A DNA stretch of 40,624 nucleotides, taken from contig WHSR01000049.1 of assembly GCA_009379995.1 (NCBI GenBank), positions 1 to 40,624 on the forward strand, written 5' to 3'. The stretch's first letter is position 1, and every line of letters begins with the position of its first letter. Below the pieces are notes generated by a model that was given only the letters and a program-made list of their open reading frames with translations, did no database searches and was not told where the DNA came from. This document shows positions 25,686 to 34,186 of the stretch, piece by piece. The translations under genes were made by a program, and so were the position numbers. Source of the stretch: Streptosporangiales bacterium (lineage in GTDB: Bacteria > Actinomycetota > Actinomycetes > Streptosporangiales > WHSR01).

Positions 25686-27277
25686 ACGCTCGCCGCCTCC
25701 TCCCTGTCCCAGGTGGTAGGGGTGATCCCGCGGTTACCGGCGGCCCGCAGCTGGTACTTGGCGATCTTGTCGGTAGGTGTACGGGGCAGCGCGTCGACGA
25801 ACTCGACGTACCGGGGGACCATGGACCGGGGCAACCGTTCCTCGCAGAATGCCACCAGCTCGGGGGCCGCCAGGGCGGCGCCCGGCTGCCGAACGACCGC
25901 CAGCTTGATGTCCTCGTCCTCGAGCTCCGAGGGGACGCCGATGGCGGCGCACTCGAGCACGTCGGGGTGCAGGTTCACCTCGCACTCCAGGTCGAAGGCG
26001 GAGATGTTCTCGCCCCGCCGGCGGATCGCGTCCTTCATTCGGTCCAGGAAGTAGAAGTACCCGTCCTCGTCCCGCCACACTCTGTCACCGGTGTGGAACC
26101 ACATGTTGCGGAAGCAGTCGGCGGTCGCCTCGGGGGAACCGTAATACCCGGTGGTGATCACGAAGGGCTGCTTCGGCCGCACCACCAGCTCGCCCGGCTC
26201 CCCCGGGCCCACCTCGCGATCCCACTCGTCGACGACGGCGACGGAGAACCGCTCTTCGTGGGCCTGGCCGCAGGAACCCAGCCGCCACTCGCCGTACGGG
26301 CTGGCGGTGGCGATGCCGACCTCGGTGCTGGTGTACGTTTCCACGGACCGGACCCCGAACCGCTCCCGCAGCGGCTCGTCCAGGGCCGACTTGCCCATGT
26401 AGAACGTCTCCAGCGGGTGATCCTTGTCACGGTCCGTGGGCGGCTGGTTGAGCAGGATCGGGATCATCGAGAACACGCTCATCGCGATCTGGGCGTCGAA
26501 GCGGCGTACGTCGTCCCAGAACCGGGAGGCGCTGAACCGCTCGACGACGGCGATGGACCCCCCGGACAGCAGCGCCGACATCATCCCGTCCCACAGCCCG
26601 GCGGCGTGGAACAGCGGGAGTGGGCAGTAGATCGTCTTGCCCCACCGGTCCAGGAAGTCGAGCGAGTCCAGGGCGCAGGTCAGCGCCAGGGCGTGCGGGA
26701 CCATCGCCCCCTTGGATGGGCCTGTCGTTCCGGAGGTGTACATGATGGCCTGCAGGTCCGCGAAGCCGACGTCGACCCGGGGAGCGTCGTCGCCGTGATC
26801 CAGCAGGCTGGACATGGGGGCCGCCGGCTTACCCAGCCGGTCCAGCGACACCTCGGAGGTCCCGTCGGTACGGACCAGCACCCGGCCCAGGCGAGGCAGC
26901 CCTTCGGCCAGCTCCGGCAGCCGGTCGGCGTAGGGGCCGTCGATGATCAGCGTCGAGGTGTCCGAGCTGGCAAGGACGTGGCGGAGCAACTCGCTGCGGT
27001 AGGCGATGTTGATCGGCACGGCGACGGCGCCCAGCCGGGCCAGCGCGAAGATCACGTAGACGAAGTCGGCGCAGTTGGGAAGCATCACCCCGACGTGCTC
27101 GCCGGGGCGTACCCCGGAGGCGGCCAACCCCTGGGCGATCCGGTCGGCCATCGCGTCGACCTCGCCGTAGGTGATCTCGCCCTCTCGGAACTTCAGGAAG
27201 GTCTCCGCGCGGTGGGTTTCGGCCCGCGTCCGGAGGACGTCACCGAGCACGAGGCTCTCCAGTGTTTCGTTGCGCAT
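25682..27277 (-). CDS. AMP-dependent acyl-CoA synthetase/ligase
   Basis: 531 aa from ATG 27277 (GGAGG 5 nt upstream); the longer open frame to 27370 has no ribosome site. ANL-family motifs: IMYTSGTTGPSKGAMVPHA (P-loop), YTSTEVG, WFHTGDRVWRDEDGYFYFLD, RRRGENISAFDLE and the C-terminal PTDKIAKYQLR with the adenylation lysine. It activates a carboxylic acid with ATP to acyl-AMP and then acyl-CoA. First gene of the minus-strand acyl-CoA operon, divergent from a two-component system. The substrate is not readable; the operon content suggests a branched or alicyclic acid. Confidence 0.93.
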
Positions 27278-27366
27278 CCAAACCTCCGCTGTCGCCACGA
27301 CTGGACCGGTCGGGTCCCGGCGGCCGAGCGTCCTTGCTTCGATCCGCAGCGAGTCAGGGGCACCTG

Positions 27367-27394
27367 ACATCCGAGCACGAAACTAACATCCGAG
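27367..27394. repeat. Direct repeat in the divergent promoter region (ACATCCGAG x2)
   Basis: ACATCCGAG occurs at 27367-27375 and 27386-27394, 19 nt apart, about two helical turns. It lies between the ligase start (27277) and the response regulator start (27458) and may be a regulator site for the acyl-CoA operon. Confidence 0.4.
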
Positions 27395-27396
27395 AC

Positions 27397-27414
27397 TTCT
27401 CAGCCAATTCTCAG
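27397..27414 (+). promoter_or_regulatory. Candidate response-regulator binding site (TTCTCAG direct repeat)
   Basis: TTCTCAG at 27397-27403 and again at 27408-27414, an 11-nt step, typical for tandem OmpR-family sites. A related CTCAGCC/CTCAG pair occurs at 29611-29626 before the efflux operon. Confidence 0.45.
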
Positions 27415-27457
27415 GCTTGTCTGGGCAGGCTGGAGGGTGGAAGGGAGGCGTGCCCAG

Positions 27458-28135
27458 GTGCGCGTGCTGGTGGTGGACGACGAGCGGCGGATGGCGGCGG
27501 CGGTCCGGCGTGGCTTGGAGGCCGAGGGCTTCACGGTCGAGCTTGCCTTCGACGGGGAGGACGGCCTGCACCGCGCGCGTGAGGGCGCGTTCGACGCGAT
27601 AGTCCTCGACATCATGTTGCCGAAGGTCAACGGCTACGAGGTGTGTAAACGGCTGCGGGCCGCCGGGATCTGGGCGCCGATCCTGATGCTGTCGGCCAAG
27701 GATGGGGAGTACGACCAGGCGGACGGTCTGGATCTCGGCGCCGACGACTACCTGACCAAGCCGTTTTCCTATGTCGTACTCGTCGCCCGGCTGCGGGCGC
27801 TGCTGCGCCGCGGGGCCGCGCCGCGCCCGGCGGTGCTGGAGGCGGGGGATCTGCGGCTGGATCCGGCCCAGCGGGAGGTGACCCGGGCCGGGACTTCGGT
27901 CTCGCTGACCCCGCGTGAGTTCGCGCTGCTGGAGTTTCTGCTCAGGCGCCGCGGCGAGGTGGTGTCGAAGACCGAGATCCTGCGGCACGTCTGGGATGCC
28001 CACTACGAGGGGGACCCTAACGTGGTGGAGGTGTACGTGGGTTACTTGCGCCGCAAGATCGACGTTCCGTTCGGCCGTGCCGCGGTGCAGATGGTCCGCG
28101 GCGCTGGGTACCGGCTGGCCGCCGATGGCGGCTAG
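27458..28135 (+). CDS. OmpR/PhoB family two-component response regulator
   Basis: 225 aa from GTG 27458, placed by GGGAGG 9 nt upstream and by the immediate receiver start MRVLVVDDERR. Receiver: acidic pair Asp7/Asp8, phospho-acceptor Asp51 (VLDIMLP), Lys101 (LTKPF). The C-terminal winged helix carries LTPREFALLEFLLRRRGEVV and VVEVYVGYLRRKID. It overlaps the kinase gene by 11 nt. It probably regulates itself and the lipoprotein/efflux genes downstream through CTCAG repeats. Confidence 0.95.
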   Translation: MRVLVVDDERRMAAAVRRGLEAEGFTVELAFDGEDGLHRAREGAFDAIVLDIMLPKVNGYEVCKRLRAAGIWAPILMLSAKDGEYDQADGLDLGADDYLTKPFSYVVLVARLRALLRRGAAPRPAVLEAGDLRLDPAQREVTRAGTSVSLTPREFALLEFLLRRRGEVVSKTEILRHVWDAHYEGDPNVVEVYVGYLRRKIDVPFGRAAVQMVRGAGYRLAADGG

Positions 28136-29603
28136 CGGGAGACCCCATAACCTGCGGCCCCTTGGCAGGCCCCTTGGCGGGTTGCGCCGCTGGTGGCGGC
28201 ACCGGAGCCTGCGGGCCCGGCTGATGCTGGTGACAGTGCTGCCGCTCGCGGCCGTGATCGCACTGATCGGTTTCGTGACCGTGGACGCGACGGGCCGGGC
28301 CACGTTGGCGGCCGCGGAGCAGACGGCACGCGAGCGGGTGCGCGGCGACATCAAGATAGCCACGCGGGCGCCGAATATGGCCTTTCGGACGGCGCCCGGC
28401 GTCCCCGGGACGGCACCCACGCTGCCGGATGTGTTCGGTCAGCCGATGCAGGTCCTGGACGCCGACGGCCGGCTGGTCACCGGCTCCCTCAGCGCCCAGA
28501 GCCTGGGCGCCCTGCTCGATCCCGAGGAGGCGCGGCGGGCTCGGGACGAGGGGGATGTCTTCATCGTCGAGACGGGCACCGCTGGCCGGATGCTGGTGGT
28601 CGGCCGCGCCGCCACCGATCAGAACGGGCGGCCGCTGACCTTGCTATCGGCGGTTCCGGTGGAGGACATCCTGCGCAGCGTCGAGGACCGACGTAACTGG
28701 ATGCTGATCGGCGGGCCGGTCGCCGTCGCGTTGCTCGCCGGCACCGTATGGGTGGCCGTCGGGTTCGCGTTGCGTCCGGTCACCGCGTTGCGGCGCGGTG
28801 CCCAGGCGATCGCCGACGGCGCGCAGAGGCGGCGGCTGCCGGTGGCCGACGCGCGCGACGAGATCCACGATCTTGCCCTGACGCTCAACGACATGCTGGA
28901 CCGGCTGGCGGCGGCGAGCGCCCGTCAGCGGTCGTTCACCGCCGATGCCGCGCACGAGCTGCGCAGCCCGCTGGCCAGCGTCCGCGCCCAGCTGGAGGTG
29001 GCCCTGGCGCACCCGGAGGGACAGGACTGGTCGAAAACGGGTCGGGATGTCCTGGTGGACGTACAGCGGCTGACCCGGCTCAGCGAGGATCTGTTGGCGT
29101 TGGCCAGGCTGGACGCCACGTCCCCGGCCGGTCCGGGCGAGGTAGGTCCGGCCGACCTCGGCCCCCTCGCGGCGACGGTGGCGGAGCGTTTCGACGCCGC
29201 GGGGGTCTCGGTGGCCGTCGACGTCGGGGACCCGGAGACGCGGGCGGTGGCCTCGCCCGACGAGGTCGACCGGGTACTGACGAATCTGGTGGCCAACGCG
29301 GTACGGCACGCGGCGAGCCGGGTCGTCGTCGGCGTCCGCGCCGAGCCCGGCTGGGCGGTGCTCACGGTGATCGACGACGGGCCCGGCATCCCGGCGGAAG
29401 ATCGGGAGCGGGTATTCGAGCGGTTCACCCGGCTCGACGACGCCCGGGACCAAGACGCCGGCGGCGCGGGGCTGGGCCTGGCGATCGTCGCCGAGACCGT
29501 GTCCCGCTACCGCGGCCGGGTGGCCCTGGCCGACGCCGGACCCGGCCTGTGCGCCACGGTCTGGCTGCCGTCCGCCGCCACTCGAGGCCACGAAGCAAGC
29601 TGA
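28125..29603 (+). CDS. Two-component sensor histidine kinase
   Basis: 492 aa from ATG 28125, overlapping the regulator. Two membrane helices (LMLVTVLPLAAVIALIGFV; WMLIGGPVAVALLAGTVWVA) flank a ~140-residue extracellular sensor region. Then come a HAMP-like segment, the H box DAAHELRSPLASVRAQ with His277, an N box (LTNLVANAVRHA), and G boxes (DDGPGIP; GAGLGLAIV). ATP-dependent autophosphorylation at His277 passes phosphate to the upstream regulator. The linked MacAB-like efflux operon suggests sensing of an envelope-active compound or stress (inference). Confidence 0.94.
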   Translation: MAASGRPHNLRPLGRPLGGLRRWWRHRSLRARLMLVTVLPLAAVIALIGFVTVDATGRATLAAAEQTARERVRGDIKIATRAPNMAFRTAPGVPGTAPTLPDVFGQPMQVLDADGRLVTGSLSAQSLGALLDPEEARRARDEGDVFIVETGTAGRMLVVGRAATDQNGRPLTLLSAVPVEDILRSVEDRRNWMLIGGPVAVALLAGTVWVAVGFALRPVTALRRGAQAIADGAQRRRLPVADARDEIHDLALTLNDMLDRLAAASARQRSFTADAAHELRSPLASVRAQLEVALAHPEGQDWSKTGRDVLVDVQRLTRLSEDLLALARLDATSPAGPGEVGPADLGPLAATVAERFDAAGVSVAVDVGDPETRAVASPDEVDRVLTNLVANAVRHAASRVVVGVRAEPGWAVLTVIDDGPGIPAEDRERVFERFTRLDDARDQDAGGAGLGLAIVAETVSRYRGRVALADAGPGLCATVWLPSAATRGHEAS

Positions 29604-29626
29604 GAGCGCCCTCAGCCGCTCTCAGC
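29599..29626 (+). promoter_or_regulatory. Inverted/direct CTCAGC repeats after the kinase gene: operator and/or terminator
   Basis: GCTGAGAGC (29599-29607) is an exact inverted repeat of GCTCTCAGC (29618-29626), and CTCAGC is directly repeated at 29611 and 29621. It could form a hairpin ending the two-component mRNA. The match to the 27397-27414 repeats favours a response-regulator site for the lipoprotein/efflux genes. Confidence 0.45.
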
Positions 29627-29689
29627 GTCGTCACAGCGCCGCTTCCCGATGCTGGGGCCTGTCGATTTCCGGCAACCCCAGGAGAAACC

Positions 29690-30229
29690 ATGCTCACTCG
29701 ATACCGGGCATCGAGGCCGGGCGGGCAGCTGACCATGCTGAGCGCCGCCCTCGTCGCGGCCGCGATGCTCACGATGACCGCCTGCGGCGGCTCGTCGGAG
29801 GACGGCGGCGTCGCCTCCGCCGGGGAAGGGACCGCCAAGTCGTCGGCGTCGGCCAACCCCGACGACCAGGCCGTGCGGTTCGCCCAGTGCATGCGGGAGC
29901 ACGGCGTGGACATGCCCGACCCCAAGCCGGGTGACAACCCCGGGCTCATAAGGATGACTCCGGGCTCCGACACCTCTCCGGAGGAGATGGAGGAGGCCCG
30001 TGCGGCCTGTCAGGAGTACCTGCCCGCCCCCACCGGGGACCCGCAGGAGATGCAGGACCAGATGCTGAAGTACGCCCAGTGCATGCGCGACCACGGCATC
30101 GACATGCCCGACCCGGAGGGCGGCGGGATACGGATGCGAGTACCCAAAGACCAGGCGGAATCGCCTGAGTTCAAGAGGGCGATGGAGGAGTGCTCCAAGT
30201 ACGCGCCCGGCAGGCAGGGGGGCCAATGA
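29690..30229 (+). CDS. Putative secreted lipoprotein with duplicated Cys-containing repeat
   Basis: 179 aa; ATG 29690 has AGGAG upstream. Signal peptide about residues 14-31, with lipobox MTAC and acceptor Cys32, then a Ser/Gly linker. Two repeats 64 residues apart: FAQCMREHGVDMPDP (64-78) and YAQCMRDHGIDMPDP (128-142). Each is followed about 40 residues later by another Cys (107 and 168), so two intra-repeat disulfides or metal sites are likely. The type is frequent in actinomycetes next to efflux adaptor genes, but its function is not known. Its TGA overlaps the adaptor start (ATGA), so it belongs with the efflux system. Confidence 0.85.
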   Translation: MLTRYRASRPGGQLTMLSAALVAAAMLTMTACGGSSEDGGVASAGEGTAKSSASANPDDQAVRFAQCMREHGVDMPDPKPGDNPGLIRMTPGSDTSPEEMEEARAACQEYLPAPTGDPQEMQDQMLKYAQCMRDHGIDMPDPEGGGIRMRVPKDQAESPEFKRAMEECSKYAPGRQGGQ

Positions 30230-31340
30230 GGCGCCGGCGTCTGATCCTGTTCACGTCGGTGGCCGCGGTGGCCGTCGCGGCGGGTGCGGTAACCGCCGCG
30301 ACGGGCGCGGCGGACCTTGCCTTGGGCCAGGTCGGCGGGGCCGAGCCGGAACCGACCGGCTCGGCCCTGCCGAAGGCCACCGCCACGGTGACCCGCGGCG
30401 ACCTCGTCGACACCGAGACCGTCGACGGCACGCTCGGCTACGGCGACGAGTGGCAGCTGAACAACGGCGCGTCCGGGACGGTGACCTGGACCAGGCCCGA
30501 CGGCGCGACGGTCGAGCGCGGCGAGACGCTGTACAAGGTGAACGGCGACCCGGTCACGCTGATGTACGGGTCGATGCCGATGTATCGGCCGCTGGCGGAG
30601 GGAGTGGACAACGGCAACGACGTCGAACAGCTGGAGCGCAACCTGAAGGCCTTGGGCTACGGCGATGACCTCACCGTCGACGAGGAGTTCACCCCGGTCA
30701 CCGCCGACGCCGTCGAGGATTGGCAGGACGACCGTGGCCTGCCGGAGACCGGAAGGGTGGACCCCAGCCAGGTCATCTTCGCCTCGGGTGCGGTGCGCAT
30801 CGCCGACACCCAGATCTCCGAGGGCGCACCCGCCCGGCCGGGCGCGCCGGCGTTGACGGTGACCGGCACCGAGCGGAAGGTGGACGTCGACCTGGACACC
30901 GACGATCAGGATCTCGCCCGCAAGGGCGCGAAGGTCAGCGTCGAGCTGCCCGACGGTGAGACGGTCGACGGGAAGATCGTCGAGGTCGGAAGCGTGGCGA
31001 CCGCCGAGGACTCCGGCGAATCCGGCGGATCATCGGACGAGGGATCATCGTCGGAGGAGTCCACCATCGAGGTAACCGTCGCCCTCGACGAGCCGAAGAA
31101 GGCCAAGGCCTTCGACCAGGCGCCGGTCAGCGTCGACATGGAGAGCGAGCACCGGAAGGACGTCCTGTCCGTGCCGGTGGAGGCGCTGCTCGGACTGCGC
31201 GAGGGCGGCTACGGGGTCCAGCTGGTGCGGGGGCAGAACGTGCGGATCGTCCCGGTCGAGGTCGGGCTGTTCGCCGAGGGACGCGTGGAGGTCTCCGGCC
31301 AGGGGCTGGCCGAGGGCGACGCCGTGGGGGTGCCGCCGTC

Positions 31341-31344
<4 letters not shown>
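30226..31344 (+). CDS. Efflux periplasmic adaptor-like protein with peptidoglycan-binding domain
   Basis: 372 aa, with an N-terminal signal or anchor helix ([20 protein letters not shown]). A lipoyl/barrel-sandwich part ([30 protein letters not shown]) is interrupted by a PG_binding_1 module ([40 protein letters not shown]). Beta-barrel segments follow, with an acidic Ser-rich stretch at about 262-282 and the C-terminal [19 protein letters not shown]. It connects the ABC permease to the cell wall or an outer partner, as MacA does. ATGA overlaps occur at both ends. Confidence 0.9.
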
Positions 31345-32035
<691 letters not shown>

Positions 32036-32039
<4 letters not shown>

Positions 32040-33223
32040 AGTTCACCCCTGCCCGCCTCGGCCCCCGGGAGACCCTGCGCGTCGGGGCGACGGGCCTGCG
32101 TACCCGGCCGACCCGGATAGTGCTCTCCGCGCTGGGTATCGCGATCGGCATCGCCACCATGGTCTCCGTCCTGGGCATCTCCGAATCCAATCGGGCCGAC
32201 CTGCTCAACCAGCTCGACCGGCTCGGCACCAACATGCTCACCGTGAGCCCCGGCAGCACCCTGTTCGGAGAGGACGCCACCCTGCCGGAGACGGCAGTCG
32301 AGATGGCCGCCGCGATCGAGCCCGTGCGGAACGTGGGGGCCACCGGCGAACTCGACGCCACCGTCCGCCGTACCGACATGATCCCCGAGGAGGAGACCAG
32401 CGGCATAGCCGTGGCCGCTGCCACCGACGACCTGCTCACGACCCTGGACGTCGCCGTCGACCGAGGGGCCTGGCTCAACGACGCCACGTCCCGATACCCG
32501 GCGGTAGTCCTCGGGTCGGTCGCCGCCGAACGGCTCGGGGTCGTCGAGCCCGGCACCCAGGTGTGGATCGACGACCGGTGGTTCACGGTGATCGGCATTC
32601 TCGGCCCGGCCCCGCTCGCCCCGGAGATCGAACGCTCGGCCCTTCTCGGCTGGGAGGCGGCGGCGACCTACCTTGGCTTCGACGGCGCGCCCACCACCGT
32701 CTACGAGCGCTCGGCGCCCGAGTCGGTCGAGGACGTCCGCAGCGTGCTGCCCCGTACCGTCAACCCGGAACACCCGGAGGAGGTCGAGGTCAGCAGGCCC
32801 TCAGACGCGCTCGCGGCCCGCGCCGCCGCCGAAGGCACCTTCACCAACCTCTTCCTCGGCCTCGGCGCCGTCGCGCTCCTCGTCGGGGGCGTCGGCGTGG
32901 CGAACACCATGATCATCTCGGTGCTGGAGCGGCGTCACGAGATCGGCCTGCGTCGCTCGTTGGGCGCCACCCGGGGGCAGATCCGTACCCAGTTCCTTGC
33001 CGAATCGCTGGTGCTGTCCCTCATCGGCGGGATCGCGGGGGGTGTGCTCGGTGCGGCAGCTACCGTCGCCTACGCCACCGCCCAGGGGCTGCCGATAGCG
33101 CTGCATTGGTGGGTGTTCGCCGCCGCGATCGCCGCGACGCTGCTCGTCGGCTCGGTCGCCGGCCTCTACCCGGCGGTACGGGCCGCCCGTGTCTCCCCGA
33201 CGGTGGCCCTCGGCACCGCCTGA
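32036..33223 (+). CDS. ABC transporter permease, MacB/FtsX family
   Basis: 395 aa. N-terminal cytosolic start and first helix ([20 protein letters not shown]), a large extracytoplasmic MacB_PCD domain (about 45-265), then three helices including [20 protein letters not shown]. The family motif [19 protein letters not shown] follows it and is the coupling helix to the ATPase. Functions in export or mechanotransmission of peptides, antibiotics or lipids. Last gene of the efflux operon. Confidence 0.95.
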
Positions 33224-33239
33224 CACGGCTTTTCCTCTC

Positions 33240-33263
33240 CTCTCTTGGTCACGACCAAGAGAG
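33240..33263. terminator. Bidirectional terminator-like palindrome
   Basis: CTCTCTTGGTC (33240-33250) and GACCAAGAGAG (33253-33263) are exact inverted repeats separated by 2 nt, giving a hairpin of about 10 bp. It lies in the gap between the convergent permease and Clp_N genes, with pyrimidine-rich sequence on its left. Confidence 0.65.
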
Positions 33264-33282
33264 ATGGCCGAAGCACGCCGGG

Positions 33283-34014
33283 TCAGCCGCTCGCCCTACG
33301 CTGGATGTCGGCCAGGGCGGCGGTGATCCACTCCTCGGCCCGGTCCCTGGTGACGCCCAGTTCGATCAGCGCCTTGCCGCCGACGCCCTTCTCCTCGCGG
33401 AGTACCCCCAACAGGATGTGCTCGGTGCCGACGTAGTTGTGGCCGAACCGCAGCGCCTCCCGGATGGCCAGCTCCAGCACCTTCTTGGACCGTGGCGTGA
33501 ACGGGATGTGGTCCGGGATGGGGTCGCAGGCCGGACCGAAGGCCGACGTGACGGTCTCGCGGACCGTCTCCAGAGACACGCCCAGGGCCTCGATCGCCTT
33601 GGCGGCCAGGCCTTCCGGCTCGTGCAGGAGGCCCAGGACGATGTGCTCGGTGCCGATGTAGCTGTGCTTGGCCCGGCGTGCTTCCTCCTGGGACTGCACG
33701 GTCACATGTCGTGCCCGGTCGGTGAACCGGTTGAACACGCCCGCGTCCAGCACCTCGCCTTCGTCCGACATCTTCGGTACGAAGCGCTTCTGGGCCGCCT
33801 GCTTGGTCACGCCCATGCTCTGGCCGATCTCGGTCCAGGAGGCTCCCGCCCTCCGGGCCTGGTCGACGAAATGGCCGATGAGGTGGTCGGCCAGCTCGCC
33901 GAGGTGTTCGGAGACCAGCACGGCGTCGGACAGGTGCGCCAGCGCGTCGCCGTCCGGGTGCTGGGTCTTGACGTAGTTGATCAGGTCGTCGAGTCGAGCC
34001 GGCGGTTCAGTCAT
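33283..34014 (-). CDS. HTH plus Clp N-terminal repeat protein
   Basis: 243 aa. Residues about 1-80 include a helix-turn-helix (ASWTEIGQSMGVTKQAAQKR). Residues 95-243 carry two Clp_N motifs (HSYIGTEHIVLGLLHEPEGL and HNYVGTEHILLGVLREEKGV), but there is no AAA+ ATPase module. It therefore looks like a DNA-binding protein using a Clp-type substrate-binding domain as sensor. No Shine-Dalgarno is seen. The promoter predicts a transcript starting at the ATG. Two GTCAACT/AGTTGAC palindromes cover the promoter, which suggests autorepression. Confidence 0.9.
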   Translation of the reverse strand: MTEPPARLDDLINYVKTQHPDGDALAHLSDAVLVSEHLGELADHLIGHFVDQARRAGASWTEIGQSMGVTKQAAQKRFVPKMSDEGEVLDAGVFNRFTDRARHVTVQSQEEARRAKHSYIGTEHIVLGLLHEPEGLAAKAIEALGVSLETVRETVTSAFGPACDPIPDHIPFTPRSKKVLELAIREALRFGHNYVGTEHILLGVLREEKGVGGKALIELGVTRDRAEEWITAALADIQRRASG

Positions 34015-34016
34015 GC

Positions 34017-34061
34017 GTCAACTGTAAGTTGACGGAAACTCCTCGTCAACTCTGGGTTGAC
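34017..34061 (-). promoter_or_regulatory. Promoter and twin operators of the HTH/Clp_N gene
   Basis: Minus strand: TTGACG (34049-34044), 17-nt spacer, TACAGT (34026-34021). The predicted start falls at or next to ATG 34014, so the mRNA is probably leaderless. GTCAACT-gta-AGTTGAC (34017-34033) covers the -10 box and GTCAACT-ctg-GGTTGAC (34045-34061) covers the -35 box, 28 bp apart. Confidence 0.6.
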
Positions 34062-34072
34062 CACCCCTCTTT

Positions 34073-34132
34073 TGGCCGTGATCTTGCAGAAATTTCAACC
34101 TGCAGGTTGAAATTTCTGCAAGATCACGGCCA
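34073..34132. repeat. 60-bp perfect palindrome with no spacer
   Basis: The two 30-nt arms are exact reverse complements, centred on CTGCAG at 34100-34105. It lies between the divergent Clp_N and tricorn genes. The inner part contains AAATTTCAACCTGCAGGTTG and the outer part GGCCGTGATC/GATCACGGCC. It can form a long cruciform or hairpin. It may be a dispersed intergenic repeat, a terminator or a protein-binding site. Confidence 0.85.
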
Positions 34133-34186
34133 GTGTCATGGCCGAGGTACGCCGCGCATCGCGAAGGGTTCCTAGCATGTGACGTC

